NCBI GenBank assembly: GCA_963803295.1 | Contig: CAWDMC010000024.1 | Location: 186,001-250,000 of the forward strand | Source: CAWDMC01 sp963803295 | Lineage (GTDB): Bacteria > Acidobacteriota > Terriglobia > UBA7540 | Direction: 5' to 3' | DNA: 64,000 bases | Shown here: positions 47,079-55,484 of the stretch, piece after piece | Position numbering within the stretch: the stretch's first letter is position 1 | How the letters are laid out: every line of letters starts with the position of its first letter | Notes under the pieces: model-generated | What the model was told of the DNA's origin: nothing | Databases searched by the model: none | What the model saw: only the letters and a program-made list of their open reading frames with translations | Made by a program: the position numbers and the translations under genes

Positions 47079-47354
47079 GTGCTAAAGCCTCTCGTTGATA
47101 CCGGCGCGGAAGCATACAGCGGTCGCCATCCAAAAGAATTAGTGGCTAAGTTGTGCAGAAAAGGGTACTGCCCGTTCACAAAAAGGCACTACGAGAGCTT
47201 TCTGGACCGCGAAACTGGCCGATATTTTCCGCGCAAATTTTGGACAGGCGCCGATCGCACCTTCCTGATTCAAAAGAACAATCCGGCTCTCGGAGGGCCT
47301 TTACAAGCACGACCTGGCTGGAGTGACGCAAGCTGCAATAGTTCGGAACTCTAA
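47079..47354 (+). CDS. possible small protein, doubtful
   Basis: An open frame of 91 codons with moderate coding texture (KELVAKLCRKGYCPFTKRHY), starting with GTG and without a clear ribosome binding site. No domain recognised. It may be a real orphan or chance. Confidence 0.25.
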   Translation: MLKPLVDTGAEAYSGRHPKELVAKLCRKGYCPFTKRHYESFLDRETGRYFPRKFWTGADRTFLIQKNNPALGGPLQARPGWSDASCNSSEL

Positions 47355-47359
47355 GTGCT

Positions 47360-47377
47360 TAGATTGTAATGAATCTA
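47360..47377 (+). promoter_or_regulatory. putative operator of the XRE gene
   Basis: TAGATT-GTAATG-AATCTA is a 6-bp perfect inverted repeat 32 bases before the ATG at 47409, a position and form suited to binding an XRE-type dimer. Confidence 0.45.
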
Positions 47378-47408
47378 GATAAATACTACGTTGACGGGAG
47401 GAGAGAAG

Positions 47409-47792
47409 ATGTCCACAAGCATTGGTCTCAGGATACGGCAACTACGCGAGCAGAAAGGTCTATCCCAAGGAGACATTGAGGAATCGAGTGGATTGCTGCG
47501 GTGCTATGTCTCTCGGGTGGAGAACGGACACACTGTTCCCTCACTTGAAACTCTGGAACGGTTCGCCGCAGCCTTGAATGTTCCGGTGTACCGTTTCTTC
47601 TACCTGGGAGAGGACCCACCTTCGACGCCGAACCTGACACCTCGAGCCACCCTTGAACAACTGGTCGAAGAAGAGGGCGGGGACAACGCATCAACACGCT
47701 TCCTGCTGCGACTCAAGCGTTACGCCGAAGGAATTGCAGATAAGGATCGCGAAGTCCTATTGACACTTGCCAGTAGGCTGGCGACTCGGTGA
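47409..47792 (+). CDS. XRE-family helix-turn-helix regulator
   Basis: The 127-residue protein starts with a Cro/C1-type HTH: LRIRQLREQKGLSQGDIEESSGL (two lines of helices), then CYVSRVENGHTVPSLETLERFAAALNVPVYRFFY (read in parts). The C-terminal part, from about residue 85, is helical and charged. The ATG is preceded by GAGGAGAG. Its end overlaps the end of a convergent XRE gene by 36 bases. The two HTH domains are similar, so the pair probably arose by duplication. Target genes unknown; an inverted repeat is present in the leader. Confidence 0.9.
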   Translation: MSTSIGLRIRQLREQKGLSQGDIEESSGLLRCYVSRVENGHTVPSLETLERFAAALNVPVYRFFYLGEDPPSTPNLTPRATLEQLVEEEGGDNASTRFLLRLKRYAEGIADKDREVLLTLASRLATR

Positions 47793-48218
47793 CCCCGGAG
47801 TCGAGTGAGAACTCAAAAGCGACTCCAAGACAACTTCAAAGGCACCTAACGACCGAGGGTTGGCGGTCTGGACAAGGTAAGCCGACATTCGCAGTAATTG
47901 CAACTGGTGGGCAGAGTATGCTTCCATCCCGGGTGGAGTTTTCTCGCGCCTGCTGTGGATCATATCCATGATGCACTGACCCGACACGCTGACCGCACAA
48001 CGAGTCCCTTCAATGGGTTGGAGGGGTTCTTCAAACAGATCGGTGACCGGAACACCCAGCGCCTGGGCGATTCTGCGCAGAGTCTTCTGTTGCGGCTCGA
48101 TGCGGCGATTCTCGACTCGTGATAGGTACGAACTGGCGATACCCGAACGCTGGCTGAGTTGCCGCTGGCTCATTTGTTTCTGATTCCGAATCTGGATGAT
48201 TTTCGCGCCAATACTCAT
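47757..48218 (-). CDS. XRE-family helix-turn-helix regulator, convergent paralogue
   Basis: From the start at 48218 the 153-residue product begins with a Cro/C1-type HTH: KIIQIRNQKQMSQRQLSQRSGI, then SSYLSRVENRRIEPQQKTLRRIAQALGV and PVTDLFEE. The C-terminal part is a helical region with a CAVSVSGQCIMDMI segment; two cysteines could sense redox. An ATG further upstream at 48302 is possible, but the inverted repeat at 48253-48268 and alignment to the convergent paralogue favour 48218. The 3' ends of the two genes overlap by 36 bases. Confidence 0.85.
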   Translation of the reverse strand: MSIGAKIIQIRNQKQMSQRQLSQRSGIASSYLSRVENRRIEPQQKTLRRIAQALGVPVTDLFEEPLQPIEGTRCAVSVSGQCIMDMIHSRREKTPPGMEAYSAHQLQLLRMSAYLVQTANPRSLGAFEVVLESLLSSHSTPGSPSRQPTGKCQ

Positions 48219-48252
48219 CGAGGCCCCCAACATTTTCCTAGCGTCCTCAATC

Positions 48253-48268
48253 TTAACATAGGTGTTAA
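48253..48268 (-). promoter_or_regulatory. putative operator upstream of the second XRE gene
   Basis: TTAACA-TAGG-TGTTAA is a perfect 6-bp inverted repeat about 35 bases upstream of the start chosen for the minus-strand XRE gene, consistent with an autoregulatory site. Confidence 0.5.
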
Positions 48269-48729
48269 ATAATGGTTCATCGCGAACGAAAAGACTTGAC
48301 ATCGCTGTAAAGCGAGGCTATTTTTCTGGCTGAGGAAGAATTCATCGCGCGCGGAAGGGAGGTTAAGTGAAAGTCAAATCAACCTGGAAGCCGGTTGGAC
48401 TTTCCGCGAAGAGGTGGCGTGAAACCGAACACCTGAGGGCTGTAGGAGTTTCCGCTACAGCTCCCACACTACCGAAAGGGCCTAACTACAAGGGCGCCCT
48501 GGATCAAAATCCTTGGGGGCGCCGAATTCCCCGGACACAGGGGAAGATGAGGCCCACCAACTGACTTCCCGACCCGGGGGTGATAGCTTAGCTCTCACCC
48601 CCCGGGGGCAGTTCCCGGCCAGCGTGCCGAGAGCTGACAACTGAATACTCGCCGAACCCGTCCGACGCGCCTTGAAGGTTCCCACCCTGATAGCGCCCAC
48701 CGGACGGGTTCTAATTTTAGGAGATGGTA
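48269..48729. other. non-coding gap with a large inverted repeat
   Basis: No convincing gene. At 48573-48607 the arms CCCGGGGG-TGATAGCT and its near complement form a 16-bp stem with one mismatch and one bulge around a short loop. A second, shorter pair (GGGAAG at 48541 and CTTCCC at 48575) lies beside it. There is no T tract after either. Confidence 0.5.
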
Positions 48730-51246
48730 ATGATTTCACTTTCAATCCTATCGATGTTGGCGATCGCTGCTGTAGTTCCCAGCAACTCTGTTTCCCTGAC
48801 CCAAATCATGCCGAGCAGGATCGACGGCGGCATGACATCTGTGGGAATGAATCGTAGTTTCGGATCGATCTTGTGGCCGCCGACCGCAAAGCCGTTGCGC
48901 ATCGGTGGCCGGTCTTTTGATCGCGGACTGGGGACGCGCGCGCCGAACGTCATCGCCTATCGGCTCGATGGCCGATACCAGCGGTTTCAAGCATGGGTGG
49001 GTTTGGACCGGGAGGTCATCAACAAACCCGAAGCCAGCGTCGTTTTTCGAGTCAAGGGAGATGGCCGCCTACTCTTTGAAAGCGATGTTATGCACGCGAA
49101 TGATCCCGCGCGCTTCGTCGATGTTTCCGTCGAAGGTGTGACCGAGCTGAAACTGGAAGCCGGAGATACCGGAGACGGGAATGCCTCTGACCACGCAGAC
49201 TGGGCCGCACCGGTCCTGGTCGGCATACGAGCTCACCCTAGATTTGGGGACGGGAAGACTGCTTACAGGATCAGCGGAAGACAAGTGGAACTGCAGCTGG
49301 ACGCCAAGGGCTACCCGGCTAAGGTGAAGCTTCCCAAATCGGGCATCGAATATCCTGTTGACGGCAGGTCTGAAATCGAAGGATGCGCGGCGACGAACAC
49401 TCAAGTTGAAAAGGCCGGAGAAGGGGTACGGTTCGTTCGCAATCTTTCCTGTGGCGGGCGAATGGTGGAGACGTTTGATCCTTCTGGGGAGGGGGTCCGT
49501 TGGGGCGTCGACATACAAACCGAAGGGAAAGCCCGAGGAGGAAGGGTCAATACTCTATTTCGTTGGCTCGACCCGAGGGCAGCCAGAATCTGGACCGCTT
49601 GGGGACGAGGCGTGAAGTGGAGCGACCCCATGCTGCCCTGGGATTTCCGAAGCGATTGGTACGAGTACGGGTCCTTCTTCAATCGGAGCCAAGGGGTTTC
49701 CCTGCCCATGTTCACGGTCCTGGATGACAGACATGATACCGGTCTGACCGTTGTCCACGATTTTGAGGACAGGATCATCAAGATGAACATGGCTTCAGAC
49801 CAAGATGGTACGCTGCAGTTCTGCCGGTACAATCTGCGAATGGGTGAGGGAAAGCGTTGGCGCTTTCACGTTGAATTGCTTCCCCATGCCGGGGACGTGC
49901 GGGCCGCGCTGGGTGCCGTTGTCGCCCGCTATCCGGACTTTTTTGATCCACCTAATCCCTTCGCCTACAAAGTGGGAGGCAACGCGGGATATTCCTCGAG
50001 CGAGCGAGACTTGGGTGTGAAGTTCCATAAGATGGGTTTTACGTATAACTGGAAGGCCAGCTTTGACTTCCCTTACATGGGTATGTTCCTGGCGCCGGTG
50101 GGGCCGGACGAGACTTGGTTGAGCTTTGGAGGCGATTCGGAAGGCACGGTCGACAATTCGGGTGCGGGTCGCCATCCGGTTTCTGTAAAGCAAATGGCTG
50201 ATTACTCGGCCCGGATGAAGAGGGAAGGCTACTACGTTCTGAACTACTTTAACGTCACTGAGTTCGGAACTGATATCGAGTGGCCCGCTCCTCCGCGCAA
50301 AGCTGCTAAGGATAAGGATCTGTGGCGCGACCCCAATGACTTTCTGCACTACGCCATTCCTGGCTCAATTCTGCGTATCCCTGAACCCCGATTTACGTGG
50401 GGTAAGGCCGTTGTCGTCGATTGCGGCGACCCCTCGTACAAAGAGTTTTTGTTGAAACAGGCGCGGAGGCACGTTGAGGATCTTCCCGACTCGGCGGGCA
50501 TTTGTATCGACCGCATGGATTGGTTGGATTGGGATAACCCCAATGCCGATGATGGCCTTACCTGGAGCGAAGGTCCAGCTAGAAGTCTGCTTAATTCCTG
50601 GCAGGACTTGATGAGCGAGTTGGGCCCGATGTTCCACCAGGCCAACAAAGTGATTTTCGGCAACCCTATGGTCCGGCGCCCAGACGTAGCGCGACAGCTC
50701 GATGGGTTTTATGACGAGCACGGTGATTTCGGGTTCAATATCAATACGGCCTCATTTCTCGCCTTGCGCAAGCCGGCTTCCATGTGGACGCGAGGGGAGG
50801 ACTCACTGAAGCCCGATCCTGACGCCTTTGTGCAAAAGAACCTTTACATGGGCGTTTTCCTGACGGCCCCCATTCCGGGAAATGACCACTGTCTTAACCC
50901 CAGCCCGATGGCGGAGAAGTTATTCCTCGACTACGGGCCCATGTTTAATGCCTTGCGAGGACGCAAGTGGGTTCTGCTTCCCCATGTCATTGAGGTAAAT
51001 CGGCCCGCTCTCGCCAACGTGTTCGAAGTGCCTAGCGGTTACGTGGTCGCGATTGGCTTGGCGGGAGCAAACAGCTCAGCAACCGTGAAGTTGCGTGGCC
51101 TCAAGTTGAAAGGTTTCAAAGCTGAGGCCATTGTCCCGGGCGAAAAAGACTGGAAACAAATTTCCCCCAGATCATCCGGCAACATCTTCGAGTTGGATGT
51201 CCCTGTTAAGCGTCACGGTGCCATGGTAAGGCTCATCCGGCCTTAA
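48730..51246 (+). CDS. exported NPCBM-containing putative glycoside hydrolase
   Basis: From the ATG at 48730 (AGGAG 6 bases upstream) the product is 838 residues. It starts with a signal peptide (SILSMLAIAAVVPSNS), then an NPCBM galactose-binding-like module (about 28-165: IGGRSFDRGLGTRAPNVIAY and an LKLEAGDTGDGNASDHADWA segment with its calcium-type pattern). A long catalytic-like part (about 280-760) with barrel features follows (YVLNYFNVTEFG, then GICIDRMDWLDWDN, then GNPMVRRPDVARQLDGFYDEHGDFG, which hold acidic candidates). A small C-terminal beta-domain ends it. The nearest families seem to be GH36/GH101-like, but I cannot assign it. Secreted; substrate unknown. Confidence 0.75.
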   Translation: MISLSILSMLAIAAVVPSNSVSLTQIMPSRIDGGMTSVGMNRSFGSILWPPTAKPLRIGGRSFDRGLGTRAPNVIAYRLDGRYQRFQAWVGLDREVINKPEASVVFRVKGDGRLLFESDVMHANDPARFVDVSVEGVTELKLEAGDTGDGNASDHADWAAPVLVGIRAHPRFGDGKTAYRISGRQVELQLDAKGYPAKVKLPKSGIEYPVDGRSEIEGCAATNTQVEKAGEGVRFVRNLSCGGRMVETFDPSGEGVRWGVDIQTEGKARGGRVNTLFRWLDPRAARIWTAWGRGVKWSDPMLPWDFRSDWYEYGSFFNRSQGVSLPMFTVLDDRHDTGLTVVHDFEDRIIKMNMASDQDGTLQFCRYNLRMGEGKRWRFHVELLPHAGDVRAALGAVVARYPDFFDPPNPFAYKVGGNAGYSSSERDLGVKFHKMGFTYNWKASFDFPYMGMFLAPVGPDETWLSFGGDSEGTVDNSGAGRHPVSVKQMADYSARMKREGYYVLNYFNVTEFGTDIEWPAPPRKAAKDKDLWRDPNDFLHYAIPGSILRIPEPRFTWGKAVVVDCGDPSYKEFLLKQARRHVEDLPDSAGICIDRMDWLDWDNPNADDGLTWSEGPARSLLNSWQDLMSELGPMFHQANKVIFGNPMVRRPDVARQLDGFYDEHGDFGFNINTASFLALRKPASMWTRGEDSLKPDPDAFVQKNLYMGVFLTAPIPGNDHCLNPSPMAEKLFLDYGPMFNALRGRKWVLLPHVIEVNRPALANVFEVPSGYVVAIGLAGANSSATVKLRGLKLKGFKAEAIVPGEKDWKQISPRSSGNIFELDVPVKRHGAMVRLIRP

Positions 51247-51286
51247 ATCGGCCCCCTTGTTGCGGTCTAGCCTATTGAGTACCTTG

Positions 51287-51740
51287 CTGTAGCGCCGGTG
51301 TCCCCACGGGCGTTTTCGGTGCTGAGAGCCTGCCCTGAGTGGAGCGAAGGGACAGCGCCGCTGCACGGGCTTGCAGCCCGTGGATGCGGCAGCGAAGCTG
51401 CTGCCTTGAATTCCGGGCGAAAGGCGGTAGCTGGAGCTACCGCACTCCAAGGTGCCTTCGGCAAAGCCATTTTTATGGCGGCGAAGGACCCGCTCTGTGG
51501 ATTCTCAAACCGATGCGGGATTTCCCGTCGCCCGCTGCTTCTTAGAATCAGGGAAAACCCTCCAAAGCGGTGGTCCTGAGCGCAGATGTGCTGGGCCGTC
51601 CGGCCCACCACCATGCATGAAAATGCGCGAAGCGAGTTGGAGTGCGGCAGCGAAGCTGCCGCCCTGGAGTTTTGTACACTTCTGCACGACATGGCCAAAG
51701 CCTGCCCTGAGCAGCGCGAAGGGATGGCCATGCCACCTGG
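51287..51740. repeat. cluster of interspersed palindromic repeats
   Basis: Four different repeat words occur here. 51287-51326 plus 51352-51360 match the interior of the MITE-like element at 24931-24984, with a 25-base insertion between. 51364-51382 is the CACGGGCT palindrome also at 9021-9039. GCGGCAGCGAAGCTGC at 51386 recurs at 51645. 51688-51738 is the 51-bp block also at 8963-9013. The word GCCTGCCCTGAG...GCGAAG is seen three times in the window (8973, 51327, 51697). It lies in a 1-kb gap without genes. Confidence 0.7.
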
Positions 51741-52245
51741 GCCTGCCGCAGATGGCGTGAGTGCCTCCGCCTGGTGATGCCAACGTCTCGGTCCGCTTTC
51801 TACGGCCTTCCGTCGCGACTTCGGGCTTCGGGACTGCGGAGGCGCCAGTTGTGAGTGGAGCCACAGCGACGTGGAGTGGCAGGCCGAAATAATCAGCGAA
51901 ATCCCAAACGAACTTATCAGCTGGCGATCATTGCCGGGATCGGATATTGACAGCGCGGGGTCGGTGCGTTTCCACCCTGCTCCGGAGGGCGGGGTACCGA
52001 GGTTCGGGTGGAACTCCAATACCTGCCACCGGCCGGCACCTTCGGAGCTCTTTTCGCAACGCTGTTTGGTGAAGAGCCGGAACAGCAGGTGCGTGATGAT
52101 CTGCGTCATCTGAAACAGATGATGGAAACGGGGGAGGTCGCCAACACCCAGGGTCAGCCGGTCGGACCGCACTTATCAGACTTGTCGCGATCGGAGGCTA
52201 GAAAGCGGTGGCAAGGACGGCGCCGACGGCGTAGCGAGAAGAGAG
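51741..52245. other. non-coding gap before the dehydrogenase remnant
   Basis: No supported gene. Some reading frames are open but their composition looks random. This may be eroded coding sequence of the dehydrogenase gene that follows. Confidence 0.4.
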
Positions 52246-52725
52246 AAGGAAGGCAAACTTTTTGAGGCGCTCAGGCAAATGACAGCGGGACGCGGCCCCG
52301 ATGCCTGCATCGACGCTGTCGGCATGGAAGCCCACGGACTTACTCTGAATGCCCTTTACGATCGCGGCAAGCAAGCCGTTTTACTTGAGACCGATCGGGC
52401 GACTGTCCTGCGGCAGGCAATCCAAGCCTGTCGCAAAGGCGGTACCGTCTCAATTCCGGGCGTCTACATGGGGTTCATCGACAAATTTCCCATGGGCGCG
52501 GCCTTTGGCAAGGGGCTGACCTTCAAGACGGGTCAAACAAACGTACATAAGTACCTGCCGGGCCTGCTCGGGCGAATCGAGCGCGGCGAAATTGATCCCG
52601 CATTCATCATCACTCACCGGTTTGCCCTCGAGGATGCGCCAAAAGGCTACAAGCTCTTTCAGCAAAAACTGGACGGCTGTATCAAGGTCGTGCTTGACCC
52701 CTGGGCCGCTACTTCACAGTCTTAG
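52246..52725 (+). pseudogene. C-terminal remnant of a zinc-type alcohol/formaldehyde dehydrogenase
   Basis: The frame from about 52246 encodes only the last about 155 residues of a long-chain zinc-dependent dehydrogenase. GKLFEALRQMTAGRGPDACI is the cofactor-domain text, RGKQAVLLETDRATVLRQAI and ACRKGGTVSIPGVYMGFIDK follow, and HRFALEDAPKGYKLFQQKLD is the usual end. It matches the glutathione-independent formaldehyde dehydrogenase-like branch well. The catalytic domain with its zinc cysteines and histidine is missing; upstream text fades into noise and stops. So it cannot be active. Confidence 0.8.
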
Positions 52726-52760
52726 TGAGTAGTCCAAGTCGCAATTGGAGTTGAACATCA

Positions 52761-53069
52761 ATGCCTCGCTCCCAGGAGAAATCGCGACACCCCAAAAAGA
52801 AGGAGTACTGGTCTGGGGAGGTCACCCGAAAGAGTGACGCGCTCGACCTCGAAGGTAGTGTGTTTACCTGGAAAGACCCGAAGAGAATTGCACGGTCCCT
52901 AAGTCGATCTGCTCGGACAAGCACCCGCCGGAAGGGAACGCCGTTGCAATCCGCAATGTCGATGCTCAATTTCTACATCAACCGAGCGGGCCGGAAACTT
53001 GGAACCCAACAAAGAAGGACGTTAGAACAGGCAAAGGAAGAGATCAGAGCAATCCTCGGAAAAAAGTGA
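52761..53069 (+). CDS. DUF3175 protein
   Basis: The 102-residue product matches DUF3175: YWSGEVTRKSDALDLEGSVF, then PKRIARSLSRSARTSTRRKG and QSAMSMLNFYINRAGRKL. The family has no known function. It is typical of soil bacteria, small, basic and helical. GGAG lies 10 bases before the ATG. It is intact in the middle of decayed genes. Confidence 0.88.
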   Translation: MPRSQEKSRHPKKKEYWSGEVTRKSDALDLEGSVFTWKDPKRIARSLSRSARTSTRRKGTPLQSAMSMLNFYINRAGRKLGTQQRRTLEQAKEEIRAILGKK

Positions 53070-53077
53070 CAGGCTTC

Positions 53078-53215
53078 ACTGTCGCTTCTTTCGGGTACAA
53101 AGTCTCCATAGGCCAACGAGCCGGCGAGATAGAGGCCAATAACCTTATCGCCGAGGATGTGTTTCACGCCCCGCACCCACTCGACAGCCACCAGGGAATC
53201 CTCAACTTCATTCGC
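53078..53215 (-). pseudogene. fragment of a nucleotidyltransferase gene
   Basis: On the minus strand about 46 codons carry EWVRGVKHILGDKVIGLYLA followed by GSLAYGDFVPERSDS, the GS-x10-D-x-D catalytic strand of AadA/KNTase-type nucleotidyltransferases (aminoglycoside adenylyltransferase family). After that the frame enters the end of the DUF3175 gene and loses meaning, so the rest of the enzyme was cut away. It is a relic. Confidence 0.65.
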
Positions 53216-53432
53216 TCCACCAAGACGGAACCGGGCTTGGCCATCGCTGCGACGACCGCTGAGACATCCCGCCTTCATTTGAACACACCCAGAACAGCTT
53301 CAATCCTTGCGACTGTTTGTTCACCGCTTCGAGGGTTGGCTCCATTTGTGGGGCAACCGAACTCCTGTGGCCCTGTTCTCGCAAAAGTGAAGGGGTCCGG
53401 AGCGCGGAGATCGGCTAACCCCTCGGCAAACT

Positions 53433-53957
53433 CTAAAACGACAGCAATCGCCCAAAGAAGGAGCGGTAGCGCCGCAGCGCCAGCCTCAAATCTTCAGTGG
53501 AAACGCTCTCTCCTCGGCTCCATTGAGCTTCCATTCTTCGACGCTCGCCGGCGAAAACCTCAGCCAAGCGCTTGCTGGTTGAAGCTACTAAATTATCTGC
53601 TTGCTCAACCGCACGGCGCGGTTCGTCTACAAAGCCGACCTGTATTGCGTCCCAGCGCGACCGGAAATCATTCGTCTCGTCCGGAGAGAATAGCGGCCCG
53701 GAATGCTCTTCGGTTTGATTCGGTCCGGTCGATGCCGAAGCGGCGGCCGCTGTTGCGTTTCGTTGATTTGCCGCAGCGATATCAGCCGTGCTGAGGTCGG
53801 GATCGGCGGTCTCTTCACAAACTTCGGAAGTCACTGTCCCGCTTCCCACGATAAGGGGCTTTCTTCGGCCGGTGAAATCCAGTCCTCTATGCTCGATCCT
53901 TTCATCTCTCCCGGAATCGAAGCCGGTGCGATCAGCTGTCTCCTTATAGTCATTCAT
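53433..53957 (-). CDS. paralogue of the upstream membrane protein, soluble
   Basis: The 174-residue product has a polar, low-complexity first half (Ala/Thr/Asn-rich around residues 60-85) and a C-terminal domain: RWDAIQVGFVDEPRRAVEQA, then RGESVSTEDLRLALRRYRSF. That domain is clearly similar to the C-terminal half of the protein coded just upstream (WRQVQARFLDDPRLALTQAD, RRGEASTEDLRQAMVHYRTL). GGAGG lies 7 bases upstream, and the start overlaps the previous stop (ATGA). Function unknown. Confidence 0.7.
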   Translation of the reverse strand: MNDYKETADRTGFDSGRDERIEHRGLDFTGRRKPLIVGSGTVTSEVCEETADPDLSTADIAAANQRNATAAAASASTGPNQTEEHSGPLFSPDETNDFRSRWDAIQVGFVDEPRRAVEQADNLVASTSKRLAEVFAGERRRMEAQWSRGESVSTEDLRLALRRYRSFFGRLLSF

Positions 53958-54514
53958 CTTCTCACCTCCGTCGTTATGATCTCTTGCGCACCAATCAGGT
54001 CCTCAAAGAGGGTTCGATAGTGGACCATTGCCTGGCGCAGGTCCTCCGTACTCGCTTCACCGCGCCGGTGCCGCAGCGCTATGGCGTGGGCTGCTCGATA
54101 GTTTTCCACCACGAGTGGGTGGTCCACCGAAACATCCGCCGCCCGCTGCTCGAACTCGGCCACGGGATAACCGCGGGCGCTCATTACTTCGCTTACCAGC
54201 GCATCTGCCTGGGTAAGGGCGAGCCTCGGATCGTCTAGGAAGCGGGCTTGCACCTGGCGCCACTGTTGTAAAAAGCGCGTCTGATCGGCGGACTGAAGGG
54301 GCCGAAGCTGTAACCGATCGACGCGCTTTTCTCTCTTCTCAAGCACCTCTTCAGCGCGCCGGCGACCTCCGGTCTCGCGAACCGCTCGCTCGTATTCGGG
54401 ACCAAATCGCTGCCGGAGTTTGCGACTGCGATTTCTGAAATAGGCCCAGAGCGCGATTGCGGCGGCAATCAACACAACGACCACGACGATGGCAATCAGA
54501 GCTCGCGTATCCAT
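53954..54514 (-). CDS. membrane-anchored protein of unknown function
   Basis: The 186 residues begin with one transmembrane helix (residues about 6-27: LIAIVVVVVLIAAAIALWAYF), then a basic stretch (RNRSRKLRQRFG). A charged helical region carries FGPEYERAV and a C-terminal domain shared with the next gene: FLQQWRQVQARFLDDPRLAL and STEDLRQAMVHYRTLFEDLI. AAGGAG is upstream. It is the first gene of a two-gene operon with a 4-base overlap. I know similar proteins from soil bacteria without function; membrane anchoring is clear. Confidence 0.75.
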   Translation of the reverse strand: MDTRALIAIVVVVVLIAAAIALWAYFRNRSRKLRQRFGPEYERAVRETGGRRRAEEVLEKREKRVDRLQLRPLQSADQTRFLQQWRQVQARFLDDPRLALTQADALVSEVMSARGYPVAEFEQRAADVSVDHPLVVENYRAAHAIALRHRRGEASTEDLRQAMVHYRTLFEDLIGAQEIITTEVRR

Positions 54515-55061
54515 GTTTCTCCTTTCCCCTCTTTCTCTCTTTGGACGTTAACGGAAGCGAAAAGGGACGGAGCGGGACATCGTAAGAACCGCCCTCGTCA
54601 GGTGCGCCGTCGGGATTCTTCCTCTCACATTTGTTTGTCCTAGCGTAGCCGGGCCTGCGGGGTACGACGAGTTCCTCATGAGATCAGATGATAAATGGCA
54701 GTGAGTGGAACGGAATGGCGAACGGTTTCGGAGAATACGGGCGCCTCAAACAGCAGAAGAAAATTGGGCTTGTAGCCCTGGTGTGCCAACTCGGTATTTT
54801 ATATACAGTCTACAAAGGCCTTCCACTGAAGTGAAAACTTGTTTCTTCAGCTATTCAACAACTTAGAGGCCTTCCTCGATTAGTGGCCGGTTGATTGCTT
54901 TGTGGCCGAGAGGTGTGAAGAGACAACATTGAGGACAGGGTTCGTCATTCAGAAGCACGTAAGCGTCCAGAAGCACGTAAGCGTCGCACTTCTTCGTCAC
55001 GACGTTGCGACGCGGCGTTCTACGCGGCGTCTTTCCATTGCGAGAAAAGGAGCCAGCACCC
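54515..55061. other. non-coding gap with an 18-bp tandem repeat
   Basis: No gene is supported. The 18-base unit CAGAAGCACGTAAGCGTC occurs twice in perfect tandem (54950-54967 and 54968-54985), about 80 bases before the BON gene. It could be a binding array or replication slippage. Confidence 0.55.
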
Positions 55062-55466
55062 ATGAAGAAGATTCTGAAGAACAGGTTCGAGGTTTGCTTG
55101 GTGGGCATACTGGTTGCAAGCTTGAGCCTGGCTGTTGTCCAGGCGAGCGCCCGACCACAGAATCCGGAGCCCGACAATACCAAGGTGAACGCGGGCGACC
55201 AGAATAAGAGCGCGGTTACGGCCGATCAACAAAAAGAAAACACCTCGGATCGTGAACTGGCCCGGCAAATTCGCCGGGCGATCATTAAAGACAAGAGCCT
55301 GTCGACCTACGCGCACAACGTCAAGGTAATCGTCCAGAACGGGGCCGTAACTCTTAAGGGGCCGGTTCGCTCTGATGACGAAAAAAGTGCGCTCGAAGCC
55401 AAAGCTGCCCAAGTGGCGGGCGAGGGCAAGGTGACAAACGAATTGAAAGTCAAGACGGACAAATAG
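55062..55466 (+). CDS. exported BON-domain protein
   Basis: The 134-residue product has a signal peptide (FEVCLVGILVASLSLAVVQA), a polar linker, and one BON domain (about residues 60-130: LARQIRRAIIKDKSLSTYAH, then VKVIVQNGAVTLKGPVRS and KVTNELKVK). BON domains bind phospholipid or act in envelope stability, as in OsmY. AAGGAG lies about 10 bases upstream of the ATG at 55062. It directly precedes the DUF3341-like gene. Function is probably in envelope or osmotic stress. Confidence 0.87.
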   Translation: MKKILKNRFEVCLVGILVASLSLAVVQASARPQNPEPDNTKVNAGDQNKSAVTADQQKENTSDRELARQIRRAIIKDKSLSTYAHNVKVIVQNGAVTLKGPVRSDDEKSALEAKAAQVAGEGKVTNELKVKTDK

Positions 55467-55484
55467 CCAAAGGAGGAGTCAAAA

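Noticed and set aside
48367..48564. GTG-started frame of 65 codons
   Set aside because: It runs into a large inverted repeat region and has no domain; coding potential is doubtful.
53066..53794. Open plus-strand frame of 242 codons
   Set aside because: It lies antisense to a nucleotidyltransferase remnant and to the real minus-strand gene at 53433, with a composition rich in Ser/Arg/Pro typical of shadow frames.
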